From contig JAIUCV010000004.1 of NCBI GenBank assembly GCA_026724425.1, positions 754,001 through 818,000 on the forward strand: a stretch of 64,000 nt of DNA, read 5' to 3'. Positions 23,184 through 34,974 of the stretch are shown piece after piece. How positions within the stretch are numbered: position 1 is the first letter of the stretch; each line of letters opens with the position of its first letter. Source of the DNA: Erythrophleum ivorense. Its lineage: Eukaryota > Streptophyta > Magnoliopsida > Fabales > Fabaceae. Position numbers and translations under genes: made by a program. The notes beneath the pieces were generated by a model. The model ran no database searches. It was not told the DNA's origin and saw only the letters and a program-made list of their open reading frames with translations.

Positions 23184-25460
23184 TTGTTGCAATATCAAAA
23201 GTATACCTGTAAATTTTTTTCAAGGGTTGTCAATGACTGTGAAGCCTTTTTAAAGGTTTTAACTTTCGGTGAAGCTTTCTTAGAGGTTTTCATTGACTGT
23301 GATGATTTTTTAGAGATTTTATCTTGGTGTGACGATTTGTTAGAGGGTTTCACTTTTTGTCTTTTTTGACTTAATTCATCCACCTAACTTTTTATCCATT
23401 TTTTAATCTTTCTATGCTCTCTCTTCTTAAAGCCAACAACTTTACCACTTCCACCACCACCATCATTTCCTCTATCACAGCCATTACCACCATCACTCTT
23501 ATGATTTCCCTCATCACTCTTAGTATCTTCTAATGGTTGTTTTACATGCAACTGAGCCACTTTCTTGCTAAGTTCCAAAATGGTTTCATAAACTAGAGAG
23601 AATGCCTCTAGACTTTCTGATGCATCACTAGCTAATTTAACAAGCATGGGGCACAATTGCCTATATCGATTTGACCTTTCTAGTTTAGGATCAACTACAA
23701 TCTCCTTTCTTTTTATATCATATACTACACCACATCATGCTTCTCTTGTCCATCTCTTTATAATATATTTTTATGGGAGTAACTTGACATCACGTTCATA
23801 TAATACCCTTAATGCATGACAACACAAAATACCTACTCGTTCAAACTTTTTGCAACTACAAGTTATTGTCTTAGTTGAGGGATCAAATGTCAAATTATAC
23901 TCCCCTTTTCTTACCATCCATGGTGATCACATAATCAAAAAAAAGTATCATTATCCTCTGTATCCTCATTTTTCTTTCTTTCTTTTCTCTCTTTTATACA
24001 TGTAGCATCACGTAGATCACATTCACGTTGGAACAATTCAAAAATGGGTGCAGTGTAGACTTGAGAAAGTCGATGAAGCGTGGATGAACTTTGCGATATC
24101 AACCTTGGCAACTTCTCATGCGTGGTAAAATCTTGCTTCAATTCATGTGTCGCTTAGACTCTACAACATCTCCTAATTGTTGCAAGAATTGATTGATATC
24201 CAATTTAGGATTTGTGCAACTTTTTACGCTTGCATTGATACTTTCACTAATTTGTGTGCTTCTCATACCAAGTGTCCTTGAGCTCTTCAAATAACATGCC
24301 ACCCACTTCTCTTGTATTGTGTACATAGATATCAACCATATATTTTCTTTTATATTGTATTTTGATAATAATACTTGCCAGGCTTCCTTAAATTATGTTT
24401 CATCCTAACAATGATACATGCAATAATTGAAGTCACTCATGATATGAGCCTCCTCTCTCATTGCATTCCCAAGGTGCTTCATTGCATTCCTTGAAATATG
24501 CCATGTGCATAAGGCATGCTTTACATTTGGCATCACTTCTTGTATTGCTCGTGCCATTACAGCATCTTGGTCAGTAAAAATAGTTAGTGGCATTACATTC
24601 TTGTTTGTATGCAAATAAGTCTCAAAGAGCCATTTGAAAGTCTCAATGGTTTCATCATATAACAATGCAACTCCAAATATCACCCCTCCTTTGTAATAGT
24701 TAAAACTGGAGAAAATAGCAAGAGGCCTATGCTTACGATTAGTGTAGTAAATTGTATCAAGTGAATTGACTTCTCTAAAGCATGCATAATCAATCAACAT
24801 GTGTGCATCAGCCTAGAACACATTTGTAACTTGCTCTTTTGAGTCCATTTGATGAGCATGAAAAAATGATGAATTTTCTGCTAATTGGTCTTCAAAATAA
24901 CGAAAGATACATCTAACTTCACCATATGCCATGGCTTTTTGTCTTCTTGAATTAGGATAATTCTTTGTATAAACTCTTGTATATCTTAAATTAGTTCGAC
25001 CACATGCATATTTGCTCATCAAATTATATGCTGATTTTTGACTAATCTCGGCTTCTTTAATAACTTCTAATTCAAATGCTTGTGTTAGAGTTAAACTCCG
25101 ATATGATGCTAATATGTGAATGGCTTCAGGAGGATGAAGGGGATGATTATGATCTAGAAAAACTCCATTGACTTTGTATTTTCCATTTACTTGTACAACT
25201 TTCATTCTAACTTTACAACCTGCTCTTGTCTCTTGTCTAGGCTTCTTGGTTTTTTCATCTCGTTTGTCTGGTTTTCGTACTCCCTATTTGCAATAAACAT
25301 ATAGATATAATGAATATGACCCATCCTTCCTACTCTTGTTAAACTTTTATTTTCGAACACTAAACCTAGCTTTTCAACCATATTCACGCCAAAATTCCCA
25401 TGACTCTTCTATATTGTCAAATTCAAGATTAAGTTTAGAAGTGAAATCTATATCCACCAT
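23184..25460 (-). pseudogene. FAR1/MULE/SWIM transposase, broken
   Basis: Proteins of this type are MULE transposases, and the FAR1/FHY3 transcription factors arose from them. Domains in order on the minus strand: start MVDIDFTSKLNLEF at 25460; FAR1 DNA-binding domain to about 25110, ending in DHNHPLHPPE; a linker with YACGRTNLRYTR and HAHQMDSKEQVTNVF; MULE catalytic domain (24405-24800) with IFTDQDAVMARAI and HALCTWHISRNA; a SWIM zinc finger near 23830-23870 with CSCKKF and CCHAL; and a Gly/Asp- then Lys/Ser-rich tail (23195-23656). In-frame stops fall in the FAR1 domain (about 25410, 25385 and 25290) and between the later ORFs, so it is not functional. Because it lies inside intact TIRs it is a transposase, not a domesticated FAR1-related gene. 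A CAG acceptor-like site precedes the start. Confidence 0.9.
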
Positions 25461-26282
25461 CTATGCCTGCAAAATTGACAAGTACATACTGAATGTAAAT
25501 TAAATAAAAAAATATACAAATTAATATAAACAAAATAGAAATATAAAACCAAAAATATAAAAAGCATACATATGAACCAAAAATATAAAATCATAGATAT
25601 AAACCAGCAAATTTTAGTAGAAGAAAACACAAAAAGCCATAAATATAAACCAACGATGATATTAATACTTCATGATAGCAAAAATAGAGCAAACCTACAA
25701 ACAAATCAAAACAAAAAAACCACCAACACTAGAGATGCAAATTGTAAAAGAAAGTGAACAAAAAGAGAGCAATGCTATATAAATACTTCATGAATGAAAG
25801 TAACAAACTAGCATTAAAATATTAGCCAAAATCATATCAGAACATAATATACATTGAGACTAGCAAATATATCAATCACCAAACTTCCAAAATCCCTACC
25901 TCAACTTTGCATTGTGCTTATTTGACCAAAAATAGCAAGAAAATCTCACTCACCAGTCTCCGATATTAGCAAACCCTCCACAAATCCTTTTTCCTTCAAA
26001 CCTGCTTTCATCCACTTACCACTTTTAGCTTTCCCGAGTGTCTAGAGGAAGAAGAACGAGCGAAGTTTATGAAATTTCATTGGACAACTATGGTGTTTTC
26101 AGATAATAGAAAGTTGTGATTTAGTTTGTAAAATGAAATCACTTAAATAAGTAGCCTTTTATCACCATCTATCCCGTGAATGGCTCAGATTAACATGCAT
26201 AACTAAAACGGTGCCATTTTGAGCTGAGTGAAGGCGCAGTGAACAAGACGCTCAACAGAGGGAAACCACGGGCCATTTTCTA

Positions 26283-27236
26283 GTGGGAGGTTTCTAATGA
26301 AACTTGTTATGTAGGATGGATTTGTAGCCTATAGTTTGACCTTTTACCTACAAAGGAATGAAGTGAGCCAGAAATGATAACTAAGCACATGCTGTTGTAG
26401 TTTGCTACCAACGATAGGTTCCATGAAGCAAGCGTTGAACTCTAGTTTGATTCCTCTTTGGTAATAGATCTAGTCTAAAATTGTCATGATACACAGTTAT
26501 ATCTTTCGCTTGTTCCCACATTAGATAAAAATTTTTAGGAGAATTCAATTTCTAATTTGAAGTTTGCTAAATGGAAAATATGCATACTCAAAATCTCACA
26601 TGAACCCAATATGGGTCAAGCAGCATTCATTGTTGTCAACTCGTTAACGGAAAAGAATATGGATTTTCTAATTGGACTACATTTCTAAAGCAAAGAAGAA
26701 ATCTGGACCAAAAGCAAAGCACTTTTGCCCTAATAATTTGGTTATTTAAGACAAATATAAATGATCATATAATGTATTAATTAATTACAGAGATGGAAAT
26801 AAAGTAAGATTCATCTGTATGGTTTATTTCAACTTGCCAGTCACCTCTGACTTTGTGTTCCCTTTGAACAATTGACCAATTCGGATGAATAAAAGTAGTA
26901 GGAGCAACCAGCAGAGAAATGAGGATTCAAACCACCCTAATTTCTCAAAATTTCCTAATTTTATCGGAAGCTTGCCCTAATTGATCAGCACCGTTGGTAG
27001 CTTGAACACAGTGCCACATCACTTCTAACCAGCTACCGTAAGTCCCTCCGCTCTTTCATGCCAGGTCAGTGCCAGTGGTTACAAGTCGAAGCAAATAGCA
27101 TTCGATTTTGATCCCTTCCTTTGTCTCTGTAATACTGGTAAACGTATATTTCGTTTGATTCTTTCAAATTTTAATTCTATGTATTTTTCTTGGTTAAATT
27201 TGTTGCTATTCTGAGGAAATTGAAAATTGCAATGTT
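26283..27236. other. Non-coding; possible 5'UTR exon at 26930-27138
   Basis: The stretch 26930-27138 is more GC-rich than its surroundings and ends in ACTGGTAAACGT, a plausible splice donor, followed by T-rich intron-like sequence. The PUB4-like pseudogene at 40502 begins right after a splice acceptor, so it had a 5'UTR intron. This could be the matching exon, but the distance (13 kb, elements included) makes that speculative. No coding segment was seen. Confidence 0.25.
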
Positions 27237-27241
27237 GATTT

Positions 27242-27420
27242 TGAAAAAAAGTCATAGAGAAAATGCTTTAAATTGCTTACTTATTAGGGACACATAGCCA
27301 CGAGAGATCAGCATTGAATCCTATAAAATCAGCAGCCAAAATTCAAAAATTAAAATACAAGATAACAAGCAAAATATCAAGAAAAGAAAACATCCAGAAG
27401 ATTAGGTGAGATATGAACCA
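27242..27420 (-). repeat. Copia 3' LTR
   Basis: This 179 bp copy is shorter than its partner by a deletion around the position of GGGATATATGGCC in 31554-31767. A purine-rich tract (minus strand AAAAAAAGTGTAGG) lies just inside it at 27425-27443. Confidence 0.88.
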
Positions 27421-27438
27421 ATTTACCTACACTTTTTT

Positions 27439-30400
27439 TCAAGTTAGAAAGTAAATGTTAATCATCCCTAACTTGACTTGGATTTCTTCAAATCTGATCC
27501 TAAAGAGTGTTTTCGTCAATAGATTAGTAGCCTGAAGATTAGAAGGAATATGAGCAATTTCAAGTACCTTGGCATCTACTTTTTTTTCAATTTCAATATG
27601 TTTTATTCGATGTTGAATGGGATGTTTTGTCATACTAATAGTAGTCGAATTATCACATAACACTTTCATAGTTTGTGAAGTATTAATTTTCAATTCATCA
27701 AGCATCTTTTTTAACCATAAACCCTCACAAATACCTTGAGCCAAGGTTTAGTATTTTGTCTTTACAATATTTCAAGCAACAACTGATTGCTTCTTGCTTC
27801 TCCATGTTACCGAATTCTTCCAAACATAAGTGAAGTAACCAAATGTTGACCTCTTATCAATAATTGAACTAACCTAATCAGTATCATAGTATGTTTCAAT
27901 TCCATAGTTTGTACCCTTCTTGAATAGAAATCCTTTTCCCAATGTCATTTTAAGGTATCTAAGAATTTTGTAGGTAGCCTCAAGATGAACTTAGTAGGTT
28001 TGCTCATAAATTGACAAATGATACTAGTCGGGAAACTCATATCAGGCCATGAATGGGTAAAGTAGATAAGTTTAGCTACAATCCTTTGATACCTATTTGT
28101 ATCAACCGGAGGACTCTATTGAGAAAATTTCAACTTGTAGTTAGCTTCTATAGGTGTGTTAGCTAACTTATACCTTAGCATTTTTGGTCTCCTTGAGTAA
28201 ATCAAGAGTATTCTTCTGTTGAGATATTACAATCCCTTTTGTTGACCTTGCCACTTCCATCATCCTTGATTTCAAATTTAGCACCTAAAGCCCTCTTCAA
28301 GTTCTTAATTTCTTCTACATAATCTCCGTTCACTATTATATCATCAACATATATAATTAAGATAGTAAATTTCTCCATAGCTAAGAACTTAGTAAATATA
28401 GTGTGGTCTACTTGGCCTTGTTGATAGCCTTGTCTTTTTATTGCCATAGTAAATTTTTTGAACCATGCTCTCAGGAACTATTTAAGTCCATAGAGAGACT
28501 TCTTTAATTTGCATACTTTACCTCTATTGTGTTTATCAAAACTTGGTAGAATATCCATGTAAACCTGTTTTTCAAGATCTCCATTAGGGAATGAATTTTA
28601 AATATCAAATTAATAGAGTGCCCAATCTAAATTTACAACAAGAGATAGCAGTACTTTAACGTAATTGAATATGGCTATTGAAGCTAAAGTTTCTTAGTAG
28701 TCTATGTCATAGGTTTGTGTAAACTCCTTGGCTACTAATCTAACCTTGTATCTACAAATGCTACCACATGGGTTGTTTTTAATATTGAAAATCTAGTTGC
28801 ACCCAACTGGTCTCTTGCCTGCAGATAAATCAATTACTTCCCAAATATCATTCTTTTTTAAGGCATTCATTTCTTCATGTCACTCTTCCTCCATTCAACC
28901 TGTTCAATAGCTTCATGTGTATTTTGTGGAATTTTTTTCCTTAGGCATATTAGCCACAAAAGCTTGGTAAGCAGGGGATAATTTATTATAAGAAATAAAG
29001 TGTCCAATGGGATGCTTGGTATAGGATTTCATTCCTTTCCTTAAGGCAATAGGAATATCCAAATCAATTTTATCTTGAGAAATCATACCTGGATTTAGAA
29101 TGGAGGAGATGTCCTGATGAAAAGGTGGACCAACCTTTACCTTTTGGGCCTTTTGCCTTCTGGAGTAAGTTAAGAGCTCGTTTTGCTATGTACCTTGATT
29201 AGGTGGGTGATTCAGTTCAGGGTCAGTTTCTAGGTCAGAACAAACACTAGCCTCAGGGCCAAGAAGTGTAGGATCATAATTGGGCCTGTTGTTTTTGGCT
29301 TCAAAGGGAGCAGTACCAAGAATAAGGTTTTGTGCATTTGAGTTCATGAGGAAAAGAATGAGCTAAAGGATTTTCCTCCATACAAAAGCTCTATTCTTTT
29401 TAATGATCAACATTCTTTTGAATGGAAGTTTTTGGATAGAAAGGTTGTTCCTTAAAGGAAGTAACATCCATAGAGATAAAAAATGTCTTTAAGGTTGGAG
29501 AATAATATTTATATCACTTTTTAGATAGAGAGTACCCAACAAAGATGCACTTGGTGGCCCTAGGTTCAAGTTTGGCACTTTCATGGAGGTAAACAAAGAC
29601 AGTGCACCCAAATACCTTAGCTGGAAGGGTGGAGATGAGTTGGGATGAGGGAATAGTCGAAGAAGAATTGCATGTAGGCATTTGGTTTGTAAGGTAGGTT
29701 GATGTGAGAATGGCTTCTCCCCAAAAAAATTTTAGATACATTTATAGTGAACATGGGGGATTTGACAACTTCTAAAAGATACCTATAATTCTATTTGGCA
29801 ATCCCATTTTGTTGAGGGGTATGGATATAAGAAGTTTGGTGATATATACCATGCTTATTTACCAAGTTGGGTATTGAAATACTCCCTACTATTGTCAGAA
29901 CGAAGAGGTCTAAAATTAGTTTTGGATGAGTTGATAAAAATTTTTGAAAATGGTTGGGACCTCAAATTTGTCTTTCATCAAATATGCTTACATAATTCAT
30001 GTGTGATCATCAATAAATGTTACAAATCATTTAGAGCTAGCGACACGTTTAACTTTAAATGGTTCCCAAACATCAATATGGATTAAATTGAAGATAGTGC
30101 ATAATAGTGAGGAGAATAAGTGGTCTTGGTGTATTTGGTAACTTAACAAGATTCACAATTTAGAGATTCCGAACCTTTTTTTTCATATATTGTAAGTTCA
30201 GGTAGCCTAATTTATAGTGCCACAAAAATAGTTTAGAATTATTACTAGTTGTGAAAGCTTTTCTACTGTGCTCAGTTTTACCCATTAGATAGAGATTATC
30301 TACCTTTTTAGCACAACCAATTTTTCTCTTGCATACTAAATCTTAAAAAACATAGCCACCATTAAAGAAGTGAGTAGTACACTTATTATTAGTAGTAACT

Positions 30401-31105
30401 TTGCTAACCAAGAGCGAATTGTGAGCAAGATTAAGGACTAGTAGCATATTTTTAATAACTAAATGCTCAAAAACAATAACATTACCCACATCCGTTACAT
30501 TATTCAAGATTCAATAAGCTATTTTGACCTTTAAGGGGGTTGTGCAGGGGTTGGAAATGTCAAATAAATTGTCATTATTGGTCATTTAATTAGTAGCACC
30601 TGAATCCACCACCCATGATCATTTAAGACTTGCATGTTTAAGGCTACCATAAAATTACTTGACTGTGCTATATTACCCATGGTACTAGTAGAGGAGGCTA
30701 AGTCCTGCACAATGGAAGACAATAGCTCACATGCGAGACTAGTGGTTTCATCTTAGGTCACATGAAGGACACCTAAACGGCAGAGGTCACCAGAGATGGC
30801 TGAGTTGACTGGTTTTAGGCGAGCCATGGTAGAGGATGACATTGCATGTGCTCTCATGTGCTGGCACATAGGACAAGGGCATTTTGAACTTGGCATTGTG
30901 TGGGGTGTCAGATGGTGGCCAAACATTGGGGTTTTTCTCATCTTGAATCTAACAAGAGGCCATGTGTCTATATTCTTTGAGGGGGGAGTAGTCTTCTTCT
31001 TAGATCTCTCTCTCACGTTGGACATAAAGCATTTAGTTGGGGCAATTTTAATGGCAGATTCACCCTTTTGGGCATGCAATGCCATTGCTTGCCCAATCTA
31101 GATTA
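27439..31105 (-). pseudogene. Copia gag-pol polyprotein, decayed
   Basis: The polyprotein would supply the protease, integrase, reverse transcriptase and RNase H of the element. Landmarks on the minus strand: protease WVVDSGAT at about 30595-30618; GAG-pre-integrase FLWHYKLGYLN at about 30200; end of integrase with VFGCTVFVYLHE and KCIFVGYS (29514-29741); reverse transcriptase with GDLEKQVYMDILPSF (about 28560), KKSLYGL and the catalytic YVDDIIV (about 28340); RNase H segment AQGICEGLWLKKMLDEL with VLCDNSTT (27439-27744). Many stops and frame changes lie between these. The expected gag zinc knuckle is not seen; an unusual Cys/His-rich stretch (CPCPMCQHM) lies at about 30860. Confidence 0.88.
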
Positions 31106-31120
31106 TGGGATCCATTTTAG

Positions 31121-31553
31121 CTCTGATACCACTATTGGAATCAAGTGTGAATGAGAGTAGGAAGAAGTTTCACATTGAATAAAATTAGAGTATAAGAGGA
31201 AATATATAAGTAAGTTTGATACCACCTTTTAACCTAAAACCATATTACATTATGTTTACTAGTCTTTTTTACTTATATACTCCTCTTATACTCCAATTCT
31301 ATCTAATGTGGGACTTCTTTCTATTTCCACTAATAGTTAACCTCGAAATCTCCCTCTCATGTGTGAGTCCCTCACACACTTATGAGGATATGCTCCCTCT
31401 TTGCCCTCATTGATGGGAACCCACTTATAAGATTTCATTGGGCCCATGTCTTACCACTAAGCCTCTTTCTCTAAATGTCCACCTCCTGATGCTCTATCCA
31501 TTTAAGCCACCTTTCTCATACTTGTCCTTGTCAAACCAGGATCTCTGATACCA
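31121..31553 (-). mobile_element. TRIM-like LTR unit between two primer-binding sites
   Basis: The identical 11-mer CTCTGATACCA occurs at 31121-31131 and 31543-31553; on the minus strand both are tRNA-Met primer-binding sites. Between them, in minus-strand order, lie about 200 bp of internal sequence, a purine-rich GAGAGGGAGATT, then an LTR-like block (about 31340-31133) starting TATTAGTGGAAATAG and ending GATTCCAATA. That block contains two ~50 bp inverted arms (31164-31214 and 31269-31322). This resembles the internal-PPT-LTR order of a TRIM miniature retrotransposon lacking its 5' LTR, placed in the Copia leader. Confidence 0.65.
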
Positions 31554-31767
31554 TGAAAAAAATTAGAGAGAAAAATGCTCTAAATTGCTTGCTTATTCCC
31601 ATAAAGAAAGAGTACATGAACCGGGATATATGGCCACAGAGATCAGCCATTGAATCCCATGAAATCAGCAAGCAAAATTAAAAAATTAAAATACAAGGTA
31701 ACAAGCAAAATGTTAGGAATAGAGTCAGGAACAGAAAACATCCACAAGATTAGGCAAGATATGGTTA
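31554..31767 (-). repeat. Copia 5' LTR
   Basis: This 214 bp copy has ends TA...CA on the minus strand, where TG is expected at the start; the partner has TG. It abuts the primer-binding site at 31543-31553. Confidence 0.88.
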
Positions 31768-31772
31768 GATTT

Positions 31773-33654
31773 ATCAGTAAGATTATAATAGTTATTCCCT
31801 ACTAAACAAGTTTTTATTGTTGGTGGTTTGGCTCCGAGTATATTGCTTGGATAGGTAATCCTTGATTGAATTGCACTTTTGAAATGACCATTCATACACA
31901 TAGTTTGTCAATCTTTGCTCCAATGAATCTCTTAAAATAAACCTGTTGTTGGCTTTAAATAAGAAGCGCATAAGTTTCATAGTTAGCCTTCTACATTCAT
32001 CCTCATCTTCTAATCCTACTAAAAGTATGTTTTTGGGTCTGCAGTCTATATATGCCTTTCTATTCCTTGGTTTGTGCTTGGATGTGCAGTGCTTGATTAA
32101 ACTAGATTTTTGGAATGACACTACACACACAACATTTGTCAATCTGTATTCAAATGACTCCCTTAGAATTTAATATTGTTTGGGAATTTTTTAGTTATCT
32201 CCTATCATTATCTTTTGGAGTTTATCTTGTGGTTAGTCTCTGTTTTCAAATTATTATAAATAAAAAGGAAATAAAGGGGCTGCCATTGAGTATCTGGTGC
32301 AACTCCTATTCATTATATTTCTCTTTTTAACCTAATTTTGTTTCAGTTTAGTTTAGAAGTGACTTTTGCATTTGTTTCTGCCTATAGTTTAGTTACCAAA
32401 AAGGCTGTGTCCTTTCCCAATCACATATCTTTTTATTTTTCAGGCCTGTTGTGCGTTTCACTAGCTGCAAGTATGACTTTTCTGAATTTGCATGCTAGTT
32501 TGGCAACGTCATAAATGGCTATGCATCTTTTAACAAGATGAAATTAAGCTTAAACAAAATGCAGAGACAAGATGGAATTGCCAAAGAAGGGATATAATTG
32601 ATATTAACTTGCAAAGGAGTGGAGGATTTCAATTCTTAATTGCCAAATTTCCTCTCTTGCTAACCCAAAGGTCATATAATAGCTGTAAGAGGATATTTAG
32701 TTTAATCTTTCCCAAACAGTGAGTTTTCCATCCAAGGTATTAGCTACATATCGAGTTGTGAGAGTTGCATCCTAGCCATATCTCTCCTGTGTCAGCTGTT
32801 GATTTTTTTCCTCCCAAAAATTTGGCTTGATACACTTGGGATCTATATTCAGGTGTATCACAGGCATATGGTGTTGGATCTGCATTTGACACCAATACTT
32901 TGACCATTTGTATGTATCTATGCTTTATAGATTTTAGGCCATTCTTTGCACTTATTCAACCTACTTAGTGATGTCCCAGTGGCTTTCCATTGTACTACTG
33001 AGCATCTACCAGTGAAGTTTATTCATGCTCTGGCCACTTTTACAATGACCCCCTTTTGACTAATGACTTTTTGTGTATTCCAACCATTTTCAGGCCTATG
33101 TTATTTATCCTTGGTCATCTTGACACCTCTAGGGCTGCCTTGATGTTGCACTAGTAGAGGAAAATAGGAGAAGGGAGAAATAGGGAAAGAGGGGGAGAGA
33201 GAGAGAATTGATATTTTATTAATTCTCCAAGCTTCCTAAAAATCTACAACATAAGGATTAAATAGGAATCCATAAGACATAAAAAAACATGTGCTGAAAA
33301 TAATAAAGGAAACATAATTAAAGAGAATCCCCAATTTAGCTCAATTGAAATTGATGGCTTAACCTAAGGTTTACTATTAAATACTTATATCATCATCCAT
33401 AACATTCCTACAATTCTTATCCCATTTCTCATTATGCCTTCTATCCAAAAGGCCAACATGGTGAGGGGGCCACTAATAGAATTCTAGACGTTATTAGTGT
33501 CAAGTTCTTTTATCTGACCTGCACTTCAATTTCTTTTCAACTGAGTTTTATTTGTAACAAGCTGAAGATTGTAATTGAATAATCTTTAACTTGAGGGGTT
33601 GTGTTGAGAAGCCTATTAATTATTTAAAATAAGTCTTGTTAGTTAAGTGCGAGT
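31773..33654. other. Non-coding, with a short direct repetition
   Basis: 31855-31935 and 32088-32165 resemble each other (TTTGTCAATCT with flanking CATTCATACACA/CACTACACACAC-type sequence), so part of this stretch is a degenerate direct repeat. A (GA)n run lies near 33190. A minus-strand frame of 116 codons (31792-32142) matches no family I know. No gene was recognised. Confidence 0.4.
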
Positions 33655-34077
33655 GTGATGAGCACCTAAGTGAGATGGGAAATCCTCTCTTAGAATCTAG
33701 CTGTTGAGGTAGGATAATCACCATACTTAAGTATCTTATTGAGTAGTCCATATTACTTAACGTGAAACTTTAGTATTTTATACTACCTTGGTCTTTATTA
33801 ATTAGTTACCTTTAGAAAATTGATGTCCCAATAGCTATACACTATGGCACTTTATTCGACCTTTCATCAGTCAAAACCTTTTACAGATAACCTTTTGCAG
33901 AGTTGCCGACCACTAAATTTAATACCAACTGATAGGCATCCAAGTGAGGTGGGGAACCCTCCTCTAACAGCTAATTGTTGAGGTGAAAGAATCATCCTAT
34001 TTAAGTATTCCATGGAAGAACCTCTACTACTCAATGTAAAATTTTGGGCATTATATACTACTTTAGTTTCCATTAAA
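33655..34077 (+). repeat. Direct repeat pair, ~145 bp units
   Basis: 33655-33800 and 33937-34077 share, in order, (A/C)CAAGTGAG-like, GGGAA(A/C)(T/C)CCTC, GTTGAGGT, TTAAGTAT and TATACTAC segments. The units are clearly diverged (roughly 70% alike). The origin is not recognised. Confidence 0.65.
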
Positions 34078-34174
34078 TTGTTAAAAGATTAAAGGTTTAT
34101 TATTATCTATGAATCTTGAAGTTTATTATTGTCTAAGACTATCATAGTTATCTCATCATTATCTTTAAGTATTT

Positions 34175-34387
34175 TTTTTTGGATCAACCATTCGATATCC
34201 ATAAGGCATGAACCTATTACCAGGTCCCTCAACTCATAACTAATTTGGATTCAAGCCGAGTAGGACCACAAGGGCGATAAAACTCTCTCGATCGAGTTTT
34301 AATGTAGCTGCATTCCCAAGGACTCGAACTTGAGACCCTTGGTTAAGGTAGAACAACTCCTTACCAGTTGATCTATACGCTCGATGG
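34175..34387 (-). mobile_element. tRNA-derived SINE with 16 bp TSD
   Basis: On the minus strand the 5' end carries pol III promoter boxes: TAGATCAACTGGTAAGG (box A-like, about 34357-34373) and GTTCGAGTCC (box B, about 34323-34332). The element ends in a poly-A tail (the T run at 34172-34180). The perfect 16-mer TTATCTTTAAGTATTT flanks it at 34159-34174 and 34388-34403, as expected from LINE-mediated insertion. It makes no protein. The spacing and the long, non-tRNA 3' body rule out a tRNA gene. Confidence 0.92.
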
Positions 34388-34524
34388 TTATCTTTAAGTA
34401 TTTATCTGGTAGTTAACTTGTGTTTTTAAAGTATTATAACCAAAAGAAAGAAGGCTTGCTCAGGTATGGGTATGCAATAGGTATGCAACATATACCACAT
34501 AAATAATGAATCTTTTGTAATATT

Positions 34525-34974
34525 GATGGAACCTAAACCAAAGCTTGTATTATTTATAAAACAATGCTACAATTTCCCTTATGCATAGAAGGAAATGGAC
34601 TATACGATGATAGCAAAATGTGGCATTTATAGGAAGCTAAAGTGTTTATAGGAAGCTAAGGAAAAGAAAATGAAAATAACAAAGGGAAGAAAAGTTGCTT
34701 CTTTGGTATTCGAGAGACCAAAGACTCTCCCTAAGCCAAATGTTTTCCTCCTTCCTTCTTATCTGTCTACCTGCCCCAAATATCCTCATTAACCAAATCT
34801 TTCTTTCTCTCTTCTACGTAACCCCTTTTTGATTTAGCATGCTATGATTAGTTAACAAGATACACCTCACCATGGGGCTTTCTCTCACTAGTCCCCCTTT
34901 CTCTCTTATATTCCTTTTGCTCTTCTTGTTATTCACCCTAGTAGGCCATGGCCCAATGGGCATAGGTTCATCAT
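34525..34974 (-). repeat. 3' LTR of the LARD-like element
   Basis: About 85-90% like its partner by eye; shares CATGGGGCTTTCTCTCACT and GTAGGCCATGGCCCAATGG. Confidence 0.9.

Larger units (their letters stand above)
21210..26273 (-). mobile_element. Mutator-like element (MULE), 5.06 kb, with TIRs and 9 bp TSD
   Basis: The left end (21210-21300) and right end (26273-26184, read in reverse) form a terminal inverted repeat of about 90 bp. About 80% of positions match over the inner 62 bp (starting at TGAGC, and including AGCTCAAAA and AGTTATGCATGT), and most differences are C/T or G/A. The flanking 9-mers are CATTTTCTG (21201-21209) and CATTTTCTA (26274-26282), one mismatch apart. A 9 bp TSD and long TIRs are diagnostic of the Mutator superfamily. 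The interior carries a decayed FAR1-type transposase on the minus strand, plus a long non-coding 3' half. Confidence 0.92.
27242..31767 (-). mobile_element. Ty1/Copia retrotransposon with LTRs and GATTT TSD
   Basis: LTRs lie at 27242-27420 (3' LTR) and 31554-31767 (5' LTR), flanked by GATTT at 27237-27241 and 31768-31772. A primer-binding site complementary to initiator-Met tRNA (TGGTATCAGAG on the minus strand) sits directly inside the 5' LTR at 31543-31553. The interior reads protease, integrase, reverse transcriptase, RNase H on the minus strand, which is the Copia order. The LTRs differ by several indels (179 versus 214 bp), so the insertion is not very recent. A second primer-binding site lies 422 bp further in (31121-31131). 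Confidence 0.92.

Noticed and set aside
30796..31101. 101-codon plus-strand ORF beginning MAELTGF
   Set aside because: Antisense shadow of the Copia gag-side frame on the minus strand (30753-31085).
34313..34387. tRNA gene on the minus strand (box A and B match)
   Set aside because: No cloverleaf could be formed from what I read, and the unit continues about 140 bp to a poly-A tail with a 16 bp TSD, so it is a SINE head.
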